From Bondarzewia mesenterica (Eukaryota > Basidiomycota > Agaricomycetes > Russulales > Bondarzewiaceae), in assembly GCA_004802705.1 (NCBI GenBank), contig SGPL01000485.1, positions 1 to 18,162 on the forward strand: DNA of 18,162 nucleotides, in the 5' to 3' direction. The notes under the pieces were generated by a model. The model was not told the DNA's origin and did no database searches. It worked only from the letters and a program-made list of their open reading frames with translations. Position 1 is the first letter of the stretch, and each line of letters begins with the position of its first letter. Shown here one piece after another: positions 9,660-18,103 of the stretch. The translations under genes were made by a program, and so were the position numbers.

Positions 9660-10320
9660 TCACTATATGACACTGCAATATATATTCTACAAGAGCAGTT
9701 CATGAGATCATTAAAATCCCTGCCCTTGGATTTTCAGCCAGCATGCATCGAACATCCTTTAACAACCAGTGCAGTACCTTCAAGCACTGTCAATCCTTCA
9801 ATTTGAACCACTGTAGATTTTACATTTTATTAGATTTTAGTTGAAGACCTCACTATAGAAGTCTCAAGTAGAAAAATAAGGGATTAACAAGCTCTAAGTG
9901 CATGCACCTCAAGCTCATTCTCTAACAACTCATCTTTGAAACTGATGCCACCAATTCTTCAAGATCTAACTGATGTGCTATCACTAATGCTAATGCATTG
10001 CGGCCAAGATTCTGTAAGATAATATCAATATTATCAATATGTTTATGCATCTCATCAATTCCTCCATCTATCTCATCAGTCCCTCATTTATGTCTATCTA
10101 AGACTGCTACTGCACTTTACAATCTTGTCCTTCAGCATTAGCATCCTCATCTATACCATCTGTAATACTCTCTCTACTATTATCAGTATCTATATCTTTG
10201 TCATTATCTTTGTCGCACTCAAGTTCTATCTAGTCATACATCTCATTGTCACTCTTGTCATTACTCCCACCATTTGCACACTGTGCATTGCTAATAGCTT
10301 GTCATCAACAGTTAAAAGAA
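9660..10320 (-). pseudogene. Acidic coding-like relic, unknown family
   Basis: On the minus strand, about 10275 to 10110 reads as an acidic, Asn/Asp-rich segment (NGGSNDKSDNEMYD, CDKDNDKDIDTDNSRE, DEDANAEGQD). After a frameshift, 10080 to 9900 reads DEMHKHIDNIDIILQNL, LALVIAHQLDLEELVAS and ELLENELEVHALRA, which looks helical or coiled. Weaker matches to coding style continue to about 9660. Stops and shifts are frequent, and the plus strand over 9655-10020 is also fairly open (SLPLDFQPACIEHP), so the call is tentative. The 80-codon hydrophobic plus frame at 10125-10367 is the mirror of the acidic segment and is left out. Confidence 0.3.
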
Positions 10321-10891
10321 TTGCAATAGCCTTAGATTGTTTAGTAAAGAATAAAATCAGCTTTTAGAGTTAGTAAAAAAAGGGAGGGTCAATATTTTTT
10401 AGTCTAGCCTGCCAGCCAGACTAATTATTTAACCTTGAAATAAAACCCCTTGAAACATGCTATTTGTGTATTGTTAAATTATATAATGCATACATGCATG
10501 CAGATAACATAGGACTCATCAGCTCAGAGTTCTGTCAACATATAACTATTTATTTTAAGCTCTCTCAAGCATTCATCTGTTATTCTGAGCCTTTAGATCT
10601 ATACATACATGAGTTGAAATGCTATTTAAGATTTTTTAGCTATTTAAAATGTTATGAATGAGTCATATTTATAAAGTTTAGCAAAAAGATGTCTAAATGT
10701 TCAAAACTGGACCCTTAGCACTAAAATTACCACCACCACCCTAGAGTTAGTGTGATGAAATTGCCCAAAAAATTGCCTCTTAGGTGCCTCATAGTCAAGG
10801 GGCAACCAATTGAATAGTGCATTACTCCAACCCTCAAAAGTTTACAGGCAAGACCCTGATTGCAAATCAGCAATTATTATAATAAGATTCT
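10321..10891. other. Spacer, no gene recognised
   Basis: This stretch separates two minus-strand relics. It contains A and T runs and a short ACC run (10731-10740). The 65-codon plus frame at 10464-10661 has no family motif and ordinary AT-driven composition. Confidence 0.45.
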
Positions 10892-11654
10892 TTAGCAGTG
10901 GGCTGTCCTCATGCTCTTCTTATGAGGCTCTAAAATGACTGATATCATCTCAGCACATTCTCTTTTCTGCTTTAACTCCTCCTTTACCTTTTCAATCCTA
11001 TCGCTATTTAGAATCTTGTAGTCTTTTTTCCATTCTCCTGTCATATTTTTATCAATCTTCAACTAAGTCTCCTCCTGCTCCGTAATAAATATATCTACTA
11101 ATAACTCACTTGAGATTGGTAGTAGGGTATGTTCATCTATAGCATGCTCTATCAGAAGGTGTTATATAGTATTGTACTTCTAAATGGTACACAGCTCATC
11201 AAACATGGCAAGAGGGCATAGTGGGCAATAAATTAGAACATTTATGTATGGGGCATTCTTTAAAGATGTCATTGTAGATTTGTAGCTCATTATTGTATAA
11301 TGGTATGGACAACTTAATAAAATTAAAACCTTGCTTCCTTTCTTGATTCTTGATAAGCTGAGTATCTGGTGTTCAATAAATATGAATGTTGAGAAATACA
11401 GGCTCTAGGATTCATCGAGATTAATGAGATACAGAGATAGGGATGAGCATCATTGGGGCAGAAATATGAAGACTAGGTGGAACTAGAGTATAAAGGAGAA
11501 GAGGTTTGATGTGGAGAATGATAGATTGAGGAGGGGGAGTAAGCATCACAAAATGAGTGACAGATGGTGTCTGCGAGCTAGATGAAGAAGAGATTAGGCT
11601 CAAAGATGAGAAAGAGTTCTTGAAAAGAGAATAGCATTCGCAATCAGTTAGCAA
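10892..11654 (-). pseudogene. Relic gene with C2H2-like zinc-finger motif
   Basis: A minus frame opens at 11654 with a Ser/Pro-rich start (SSSSSSQTPSVTHFVMLTPPP, then LLLYTLVPPSLHIS). It continues past stops as LEPVFLNIHIY, TPDTQLIKNQERKQGFNF and YNNELQIYNDIFKE, then shifts frame near 11270. The shifted frame reads NVLIYCPLCPLAMFDEL (Cys codons at 11216-11227), then HLLIEHAIDEHTLLP (His codons at 11159-11161 and 11144-11146), ITEQEE and a charged helix (EKVKEELKQKRECAEM) ending at TAA 10892-10894. CPLC...HLLIEH has the C-x2-C...H-x4-H form of a C2H2 finger, with a longer than usual linker. About six stops and one frameshift interrupt roughly 250 codons. A DNA-binding or transposon-linked protein is possible. 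I recognise no named family. Confidence 0.42.
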
Positions 11655-12164
11655 TTTATATAAAGCTCACTGAGACTTACCTTAAATCTAATTACACTAG
11701 TCTAGTACTCCTTCTTGAGGTGCATTGTCATGCTGTAAATTTGTTCCAAGGAAATTGGAAAGATGCGAGAGGCACAGAGAGGGCACACTTAACTCACATT
11801 AATCAACTTTGATGGATAAAATAAACTCAAGCATCCAGGCTGTCTCAGAATTGACATTGTTTGAAGAACAGTCTGAGTGTTCTTGGGGTCAGTCTGTTTT
11901 ATTGCCTGACTACACTCAAGGAGACAGTATGCACTAGATCTCAAAGGTGAGCTGAATAGTTGTAGTCAAGGGATGAACAGAGCAATGAACTGGACTGGAG
12001 AAGTTGAAGGAATTCACTGGGGATGAACACGAATGAACATAAGAGATTCTGGGCTTGACAAAAACTTTAGCAGAATCAGATCAACTAGACGGAAAGAAAA
12101 TGAAAGGACATAGACATGATTGTAAACTGAATCAAAAGCATAAGACATAGATGTAGATGGTGAA
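11655..12164. other. Intergenic DNA, no gene recognised
   Basis: No reading frame here looks coding. Weak internal similarity is seen around 11960-12050, where GGGATGAACA and AATGAACT/AATGAACA recur, so the minisatellite to the right may have a decayed fringe here. Confidence 0.45.
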
Positions 12165-12335
12165 TTTAGCATAGACTCGTGATGTAGACTGGACTGAACT
12201 GGACTTCAATAATGTAGACTTCAGATAGACTGACTTGGTATAGACTCATGACATATACTTGAATTCGGTGTAGACTTCATGACTTCAGATATCGATTCAG
12301 TGTAGACTTGTGATGTAGACTCAGTTTCAGCGTAC
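12165..12335 (+). repeat. Degenerate TAGACT minisatellite
   Basis: TAGACT occurs at 12172, 12185, 12215, 12226, 12241, 12271, 12303 and 12316. The last copies form units of about 30-32 bp of the type TAGACTtgTGAcgTAgACTTcAgaTTCagtg. Spacing is irregular further left, as expected of an old tandem array. The units differ from each other throughout and no unique spacers separate identical repeats, so it is not a CRISPR array. Confidence 0.55.
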
Positions 12336-12786
12336 AGATAGATGCTAATGATAAAGAAGATAAGCAAGCTAAGATTCAATCCCAAAAGGTGAGATTAACC
12401 AAAATTCAATTGATCCTATAAAAACCTGAGAAGCCATGTGCTTTCAGATACTTTACAGATATAGACATTGATTCTGTAGACCAGTTGCCTCCAGATTAGG
12501 ACAGAGCTTCCTAAAGTGTAAAGATGAATTTACTAGCCTGAGAGTGACTTCAATAAGAGGGCAAAGCCACCTTAAAAAAAAGTCAGTCAACAAGTGTTCA
12601 AAGGGGTAAGACACTCGTAAACCAGAATAACCTTGAGGTGAGTCGATTAGGGGAAAAAGTAAACTGGAATAATGAACTGGATTTTTAGGGGATTTCTCCT
12701 CTCTTTTTATATGTAAAAAGAGGCTGTGCTAACAAACACAACAAAAATGTATTTATAGTAAACTCCTTGGGTTGAACCAATGAGAT
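12336..12786. other. Intergenic DNA with a possible TATA box
   Basis: TATAAAAA lies at 12417-12424 on plus, but no credible reading frame or CT-rich start region follows it. A TGAGTCG, one base from the TGAGTCA motif seen in the LTRs, lies near 12640. The 66-codon minus frame at 12685-12885 has no recognisable motif and runs into ambiguous bases. Confidence 0.35.
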
Positions 12787-13747
12787 NCCAGCTTTNTACA
12801 TTAATAAGCAGTAAAGTGGGTCAGAATTGCAAATANAAAGATGTGNGTCCAGCAGTATCCACTTGAACTNCATGGAGTGACCCACATGAATTACAAATCA
12901 AAGNGATTGATTTGCAATNAGAAAGAGGCNAGATTGGTCTTAGACTTTTGGCCTGATCGCCCTTTGAAAGGAATTTCAAATTGGATGNNTAATTCACCAG
13001 ATCTGTANAGCNAAGNCATNNGGCTTTGTATNGTTNTGNAATTCATGGTCTTTACACACCTATGGTCCACAGNTCAATTNGTCCTGACCTTNTCAGACCT
13101 CAATCTGGATTCCTGNGNNACAACCCAAATATCTATTTTANTGANNTCTGCCAAATAGCATGNAGTAAANGAAAGAAATCAAAAGAAAATTACTGAGTGG
13201 GGGGTTTCTGNCCAACAAAGTNANTAGCCTGGTGTGAATGAAGGTGAANGGCAAGTGTGAGCTCAAGATGAAGTCTTGAGTTAGGAAAGAATGGAGGAAA
13301 TTAAAAAAAGTAAGTCCNANGNNTAAGAAAATAAAANAAAACTCNTNNGNGTGTATATNACGAGTGGNAGNCATGCNNGGACAGGAGAAAGTNNAGATTC
13401 CATNNATATCTTCTTGTNAGAGGGCTGGGNAGGGTGTGCTNAAAGNAAAGGTAAAGAGCANGGAANATNAGCATGCCCATGAAATAAANGAGTGAGNGAG
13501 NGAGCNAAGAAATAAACNAAAATTNNCANTACNGAGTNCAAGTAGAAAAAGGATGAGAAAGAGTGTNGNGGATGTACANNTAAATGTNCNAACANGATCN
13601 CTTTGCTGNTCAGNATGANGATCTCGATCCTAGAGNATCNNTNCACACAGANGATGCCTCNCAGATTCGAGTNATCAGCTCATCTGNATGATNNNTNNGA
13701 TCNTCANAGAGTGCTGAGAGTCCTNGTTTTNATGGGACATACNTTNN
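12787..13747. other. Block of about 100 scattered single ambiguous bases
   Basis: All N characters in the window fall between 12787 and 13747, nearly all as single or double Ns. By eye they number about 100. Their density rises from about 2-4 per 60 bases at the left to about 10-12 in the densest lines (13321-13380, 13561-13620, 13681-13740), then falls to zero after 13747. Frames crossing the block cannot be trusted. A GAGT-rich simple repeat is visible near 13493-13505. The pattern looks like low-quality read sequence or a collapsed consensus, not biology. Confidence 0.85.
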
Positions 13748-13756
13748 CATCTCTTC

Positions 13757-14454
13757 TCATACCACCCCGTCACCATTCCTTTCCCTCAAAGCCATCTGCA
13801 ACATCTCCTTCTTCATCCGCCACATGATCTCACGGTGATGCGAACTGAAACCAAGTCAAGCTCGAACAGTAAAATAGAGACTTGGGAGATGCTGCTGAAT
13901 GAACCGGATGAACTAGTTGTTGGGTGGCAGGTGCGAAGCATTTACCCATAAAAGTTCTGGTCTAGAGTCATGTCGCACTAGAAAAATCCCGTGCAGTTTA
14001 TCGCAGTAGAGGAGCTCACTGATCGGGAATATAATAAAGGACGAGGGGGCAAGGGAAACTGTGAGGGTGGAAAATGGTCGAACGGTGTGAGGTGGATTAA
14101 ATAGAAATCAAGTGGAAACATGGAAGTTCATTGCTTTGACTGAGGGGAGCATGGTAGAGACGTGTATGGATGTTGATTGACCAGTGTGAGCAGTGTCAAT
14201 CGACCAATGAGATGGAGGTTCTGAGGTAATGGCACCAAGTTTAGTGCCCATAATAAGTGCTGAGGATGGAATGGCATACGGGGGCAGATAACCAGTAGGT
14301 GGTGGTGGCATAGGAATTCCAGGTTCAGACATGAGAAAAACAGATGGAAGGAAAGGAAAAGCTGATGGGGGGTGAGACATACAACAGTCAACTTTGTAGG
14401 TGCATCTTGTATTACTATGCAGTCTTTTCTCAGACTTCCTTCAGGCATCTCCAT
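13757..14454 (-). pseudogene. Proline-rich coding-like region, unknown family
   Basis: One minus frame extends 207 codons from ATG 14380 to TGA 13757-13759, broken by only three stops (TGA 14108-14110, TAG 13913-13915, TGA 13856-13858). It reads MSHPPSAFPFLPSVFLMSEP, PMPPPPTGYLPP, then FNPPHTVRPFSTL, FPISELLYCDKLHGIFLV, LLWVNASHLPPNN, FIRFIQQHLPSLYFTVRA and HHREIMWRMKKEMLQMALRE. A possible upstream piece in another frame starts at 14454 (MEMPEGSLRKDCIVIQD). The DNA holds 14 CpGs in 13741-14100, far more than the transposase relics, so it decayed less or comes from another source. The downstream end runs into the ambiguous-base block. A retrotransposon gag-like or host protein are both possible; no family is recognised. 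Confidence 0.4.
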
Positions 14455-14688
14455 TCTTTCTGGTCTCAGCTGTTAGCATGATGGATTCATTTTACGGATC
14501 TAGTCATCTTCCATTTTGGAGCATTTTATGCTCATGCCCAGAAATTGATTACAAACTTGTTATTGAATCTTCAGTTTTTCAGACTCTCACATTATCCTAC
14601 GTTCAAGGATATTGTGCGTTCTGACACCGAATGATGAATTATGTTCAAAACAATTTTTGTGCATGACAATGGGAATGATAGAGGCTTG
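14455..14688. other. Spacer upstream of the proline-rich frame
   Basis: The 74-codon plus frame at 14400-14624 is Ser/Phe-rich, overlaps the opposite coding-like strand and shows no motif. I see no clear promoter element for the minus frame here. Confidence 0.35.
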
Positions 14689-14877
14689 AGATCTAAAATG
14701 AAGGGGCAAAAATAGTAGTCTCTAAGGCTAGGGAGCAGGGGTGCTCATCAGCGTGCATTTGATCATCAACAAGATAGTCACTGTGCTGAGATTTTGTACA
14801 TCAGATTGTCTCATCTAGCATGTTCACACCACATGCTCGATGATATTCTACCTTAATACAGAATGACTGTCTTATGT
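14689..14877 (+). repeat. Left arm of a large imperfect inverted repeat
   Basis: The core 14689-14752 is a close reverse complement of 15279-15343. Shared blocks in the right-arm sense include GCTCCCTAGCCTT, GACTACYATTTTTGCC and TTTTAGATC. Weaker but colinear similarity continues inward to CAGAATGAC at 14869-14877, which pairs with GTCATTCTG at 15169. The arms are about 189 and 175 bp, separated by about 290 bp. Confidence 0.65.
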
Positions 14878-15168
14878 GTAGGTCACTACGAAGACTAGTG
14901 TCCTATGGAATATGATGAGGAAAAAAAAAACAGAGGAGGACTGTGTTTTACGTTTTATAATTTGGAAATCATAATCTTGAATTCATCAAGTGGGTCAAAA
15001 TGGCCCAGATTTCATCCATAAGTAACAATTCCCACAAATCTTGAGGGTGAGTGCCTATCTTTTACCCCATTTCAATTTCTCCTCTCTGCAGTTGATAGTC
15101 AAAATCTTTTTCTTTATTTTACTGTAATGCTGATGCAGTGTTTTTTCTGTTGTGTACTGACAAGTTCC

Positions 15169-15343
15169 GTCATTCTGACATGTCCATGCTTGCTTTCATC
15201 CACCCTATCCCTGGCTTCATTATTTTGACATGACAAAATTTTACAACCTACACGAGATATGCCTAAAGCTAAATGCCAGCATTGATAAGCACCCTTGCTC
15301 CCTAGCCTTGAAGACTACCATTTTTGCCTCTTAGTTTTAGATC
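15169..15343 (-). repeat. Right arm of a large imperfect inverted repeat
   Basis: This is the partner of 14689-14877 in opposite orientation. The outer 65 bases match at roughly 80-85 percent by eye; the inner 110 bases are weaker but keep order and spacing. It may be two copies of a short repeat inserted head to head or a fold-back element. I see no clear terminal duplication. Confidence 0.62.
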
Positions 15344-16310
15344 CAGAACTTTTACCATCTCCGTCTATTTGTAATATCTTATGATCTCTACTGACCTTTT
15401 GCAATCTTTTGCGATTTCCTCTCAGCTTGACTGCTTCGACCTCAAATCACGAGACCTTTTCTTGTCGATGCTCCAGACCTTCTCTACATGTCGAACTATC
15501 ATGATCGATAATGCTGAGTAGCATTTAAGGTCATCCATTCAGCATGATCACTTTTAATATGATCGGCCGACCATCTACGACATCACCCACAACCCATTCT
15601 GATCTAATATTGCTCAGAGCACATGCTCTTTTGTTCTATCATTTTATCACATGTTATTTCAAGAAGACTTCACAGAGTGCCTATCAGATTCACTAGATTA
15701 CCTTTTACCTTTTGATCTCACATGCCTGCACTTCCCTTCGAACTGATGCCAGATTACCGGTCGCTAAATGTTCCTATTCCTATTTTTCATTCTATTCTTC
15801 TTGTTCTGACTTTGCCCTTATTCACTCATTTTTTTCTACTTTCATCATACAATATTCACTATATCTTTTAGTGTCTCTTCTCTACTCTCTGCTCAGTATA
15901 TAAACTATGATACATCTTTGCAAAATAACAAATCAGTCTCTAAACTTTAGACCTTCTTTCACCTGTGCAAACTGTGACTATAACTGTGATCTTCGACCTG
16001 TGACTTTGACTTTGCTGTGACTTATTCCGACCTTCGACATTGCTATAACTTATTGTTATCTTGGTGACTTTATCTTATCGACATCACTCATCTACCTGTA
16101 CCACCGTGTTTTACCTCTATATCCTATCCATCCTCTCACTCTATAACTTTTCAGACTCTTGATCACAAATATTGCACTGACTTTACACCTTTATTGGAAC
16201 ATCACTCTGATATCACACCTAATCATACACTCTCATTCACCTTTCATACCCATTCACTCACACATCTGTGTCTTTACAGTAGACATCTACTTGACTCACC
16301 CTCTTGCACA
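15344..16310. other. CT-rich, CpG-retaining DNA, no gene recognised
   Basis: The plus strand is pyrimidine-rich over most of this stretch. About 10 CpGs lie in 15361-15590, in contrast to their near absence at 2-6 kb. A weak internal repeat lies at about 15970-16075, where (C)TGTGACTT and the phrase TGATCTTCGACCTGTGACTT / CCGACCTTCGACATTGCTATAACTT recur about 45 bases apart. TATATAAA lies at 15897-15904. The plus frames at 15712-15903 and 16159-16425 are hydrophobic or His/Thr/Ser-rich products of CT-rich DNA, and I do not call them genes. It could be an untranslated leader or old LTR sequence. Confidence 0.4.
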
Positions 16311-16736
16311 TCATGTGCGGTGTCTTTTGGGGTGTTGTTTCTCCTCTAGGAGCATCACGAGTGTATCAGTACAGGTCATGATCTCCACTATCACATTAGA
16401 GTCCAAGTCCTCTAAGAGGCCGTAGATATGACCAGAGGAATAATAGACTAAAAAGGAATGAGTGTGAGAGAGCTGCATTAAATAAGAGGCTGATCTTCAT
16501 ATCTAATCTGAGGCAGAACTAATTGAGAAGGAGTATCAATGAGCCAGCTGCTCATTCTCAGATGCGAACATGCTCACTCTCAGCATATCCAATGCATCCA
16601 TATAATCTGCTAAGCATTTCATCTCACCTGAATATTGGAAAATCAAACATCTCATTTTATCAGGCATCATTACATCAGAATACCCAGATCTGAATGAGGA
16701 CTCTACCCCACCCTGTTATGTGGTGTCGCAGTGAAA
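16311..16736 (-). pseudogene. Weak coding-like relic, unknown family
   Basis: One minus frame keeps register for about 140 codons with four internal stops and reads ESSFRSGYSDVMMPDKMRC, GEMKCLADYMDALDML, FASENEQLAH and, further on, HIYGLLEDLDSNVIVEIM and LVMLLEEKQHPKRH. Chance would give more stops in AT-rich DNA, but the support is modest. It lies on the far side of the minus-strand LTR, where a gag region would lie if that LTR were a 5' LTR. No gag zinc knuckle or other family signature is seen. Confidence 0.25.
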
Positions 16737-17020
16737 AGTAGTTTTTAACCTAGGTATATACCAAATTTTTCTTCTTTCTCAGGTGCAACCCATCATTCTA
16801 TTTGTGGAGATATTTATGTGATAATTTATAAACATATTTAGCAAGGTCTTTGAGCAGGATTAGGTGATGGGCAGTTTGATTTCTCTTATGACAAGATGAA
16901 ATCCTATCAGTAGATGGATGAACTGAATCAACAGCCCTGAGGGTGATATCAAAAGTGAGATTCAAACAAAATTCTGAGGGCAAATTAATGGTATTCAGAT
17001 ACTGCAATACGAACAGCACT
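16737..17020. other. Spacer next to the LTR, no gene recognised
   Basis: The minus frame at 16798-17019 (73 codons) has no recognisable motif and starts at the presumed LTR edge. TTTCTTCTTTCTCAG on plus at 16769-16783 resembles a 3' splice site, but no flanking exon can be identified. Confidence 0.3.
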
Positions 17021-17123
17021 TGTTCTGATCAAAGGAACTATAGATTCTTGTAAAAAATCTAGAGTTTACGACTTGACAGATTCTCGTAGAGTTTATAGAT
17101 AAAATTTTAACCAGTGAGGACTA

Positions 17124-17192
17124 CCTAGTATGCTACAGATTGTTACTACAGTGGGTCTCTAGCTAGTAGAGGTCACCTAGTATGTTACAGAT
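17124..17192 (-). repeat. Direct repeat of a 17-mer inside the LTR
   Basis: CCTAGTATGCTACAGAT at 17124-17140 and CCTAGTATGTTACAGAT at 17176-17192 differ at one base and are 52 bp apart, within the presumed R/U5 part of the minus-strand LTR. Confidence 0.7.
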
Positions 17193-17216
17193 CTGTCTGC
17201 CTGAAAATCTCCCTCC

Positions 17217-17223
17217 TTTTATA
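17217..17223 (-). promoter_or_regulatory. TATA box of the minus-strand LTR
   Basis: TATAAAA on the minus strand within GGTATAAAAGGAGGGAG lies 63 bp downstream of the nearest TGASTCA site. The same TATA plus GAGGGAG layout is seen in the plus-strand LTR-like fragment at 8756. Confidence 0.6.
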
Positions 17224-17285
17224 CCTTTCTGCTACTCTGCTTAAATAAGTAAAATCCTCATTCTCTGACTTATTTTCAATCATCC

Positions 17286-17382
17286 TGAGTCACTTCTAAA
17301 TCAAATTCACCATACATGAGGCCTTGTGACTCACTCTGAGTCATATTGCTTGCCTTGAGGTTAGGTGAGTCATTCTGACTCA
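17286..17382 (-). promoter_or_regulatory. Cluster of five TGASTCA (Gcn4/AP-1-type bZIP) sites
   Basis: Exact 7-mers lie at 17286-17292 (TGAGTCA), 17327-17333 (TGACTCA), 17337-17343 (TGAGTCA), 17366-17372 (TGAGTCA) and 17376-17382 (TGACTCA). The last four form two pairs, each with starts 10 bp apart, and the pairs are 39 bp apart. TGASTCA is the well-known target of Gcn4/Cpc1/AP-1 bZIP activators, which in fungi respond to amino-acid starvation and stress. The cluster lies upstream of the TATA box in the U3 of the presumed LTR. Which host protein binds is inference. Confidence 0.6.
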
Positions 17383-17418
17383 TTTTCTTGTCAGAATATT
17401 TTACAAATTTCTACCACA

Positions 17419-17435
17419 TTTTTTTACCTTCTCCT
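17419..17435 (-). other. Candidate polypurine tract
   Basis: The minus strand reads AGGAGAAGGTAAAAAAA immediately before the presumed LTR start TGTGGTAG, with one pyrimidine interrupting. A polypurine tract primes plus-strand DNA synthesis and sits directly upstream of a 3' LTR. Confidence 0.4.
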
Positions 17436-17519
17436 GATAATGAACAATGTAAAAAAAAGTAATCTAGTTTGCATAAAGAATATAATTAAAATGAGCGTGC
17501 TTTTCTGAAAGTGTGTTAT

Positions 17520-18103
17520 TCAATAATAAATGGGGGGGATAAATAAGTGAGAACATATAAAAATAAAAAGGAAGATCAATAAAGAACAAATTAATCTGAG
17601 TTGTCTTCTCAGCTCAAAATAGCATTGTCTAATACTGAGAGAGGAGGTGGAATTTGAATATACTGCAAGGTATAAAAGAACAGGATAATCAATAATAAGA
17701 CTGCCCAAATAGATAGTGATTAGATCAGACTGACTATTTCCTACAAATCCTTCATTCATTTCAACTTCTCTACTCGCTCGATCACACTTATCAACTCTGA
17801 TCTGAGTTGCCTGTGGGTATTTTATGATGCAAAACTGATAACAAATAAGTAATGATAAGTTGAAGATAAAATTGCCTATTTATTTGATACGATCAGAATG
17901 CTCTTCTCGTCTCTCTTTTCTACAACAAACTCCACCCATAATTGCTGATGATAGATCATGCCTGTTATCACGCCCTATAGCTTACTTTTATTATTATCTC
18001 TAAATAATCGGGCTTCAATCTGAAGTCTAATCTCGATATGTCGATGCGGCTCTGAACAGATTTGCCAAACATTATCTACTTCTAGAATGGTATTGATGAA
18101 CAT
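17520..18103 (-). pseudogene. Coding-like region, unknown family, possibly the retroelement 3' end
   Basis: From ATG 18103 one minus frame reads MFINTILEVDNVWQICSEPH, HIEIRLQIEARLFRDNNKSK, a TAG (17975-17977), then GVITGMIYHQQLWVEFVVEK and DEKSILIVSNK, a TAG (17876-17878), and ends at 17822. A different frame is then open without a stop from about 17881 to 17520 (YPQATQIRVDKCDRASREVE, NEGFVGNSQSDLITIYLGSL, then a hydrophobic tail LICSLLIFLFIFICSHLFIP). Together this looks like one coding region with a frameshift near 17880, running toward the LTR at 17418. I recognise no integrase, reverse-transcriptase or RNase H motif. The left part of the second frame is AT/T-rich and may be spurious. The region may continue beyond the right edge. 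Confidence 0.4.

Larger units (their letters stand above)
17021..17418 (-). mobile_element. Probable LTR of a retrotransposon
   Basis: Read on the minus strand, the segment starts TGTGGTAG (plus 17411-17418) and ends CAGAACA (plus 17021), giving TGT...ACA termini and a length of about 398 bp. From 5' to 3' it has a U3 with five TGASTCA sites, a TATA box (TATAAAAGGAGGGAG, plus 17217-17223), and R/U5-like sequence with a duplicated 17-mer. Just outside its 5' end lies a purine-rich run (AGGAGAAGGTAAAAAAA on minus, plus 17419-17435) that suits a polypurine tract, so this may be the 3' LTR of an element whose body lies to the right. No TGG-type primer-binding site follows the other end, which fits that view. 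No target-site duplication is visible and no second LTR copy is in the window to confirm the ends. Confidence 0.5.

Noticed and set aside
10125..10367. 80-codon Ile-rich plus frame that looks like membrane helices
   Set aside because: Its complement reads as a plausible acidic protein segment. Ile/Thr/Leu richness is the mirror of Asp/Asn-rich codons.
10850..10900. tRNA-like stretch (TGATTGCAAATCAGC)
   Set aside because: No T-loop GGTTCRANYCC box or cloverleaf fits. It is a simple short hairpin.
12165..12335. CRISPR-like spacing of TAGACT units
   Set aside because: The repeats are neither identical nor evenly spaced, there are no unique spacers of constant length, and the DNA is eukaryotic.
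13138..13827. Reading frames crossing the ambiguous-base block (13138-13374, 13281-13646, 13603-13827)
   Set aside because: Too many undetermined codons, and stops could be hidden by N, so they are not evidence of genes.
16159..16425. 88-codon plus frame rich in His, Ser, Thr and Ile
   Set aside because: CT-rich DNA with no motif, and the minus strand over its right end is at least as plausible.
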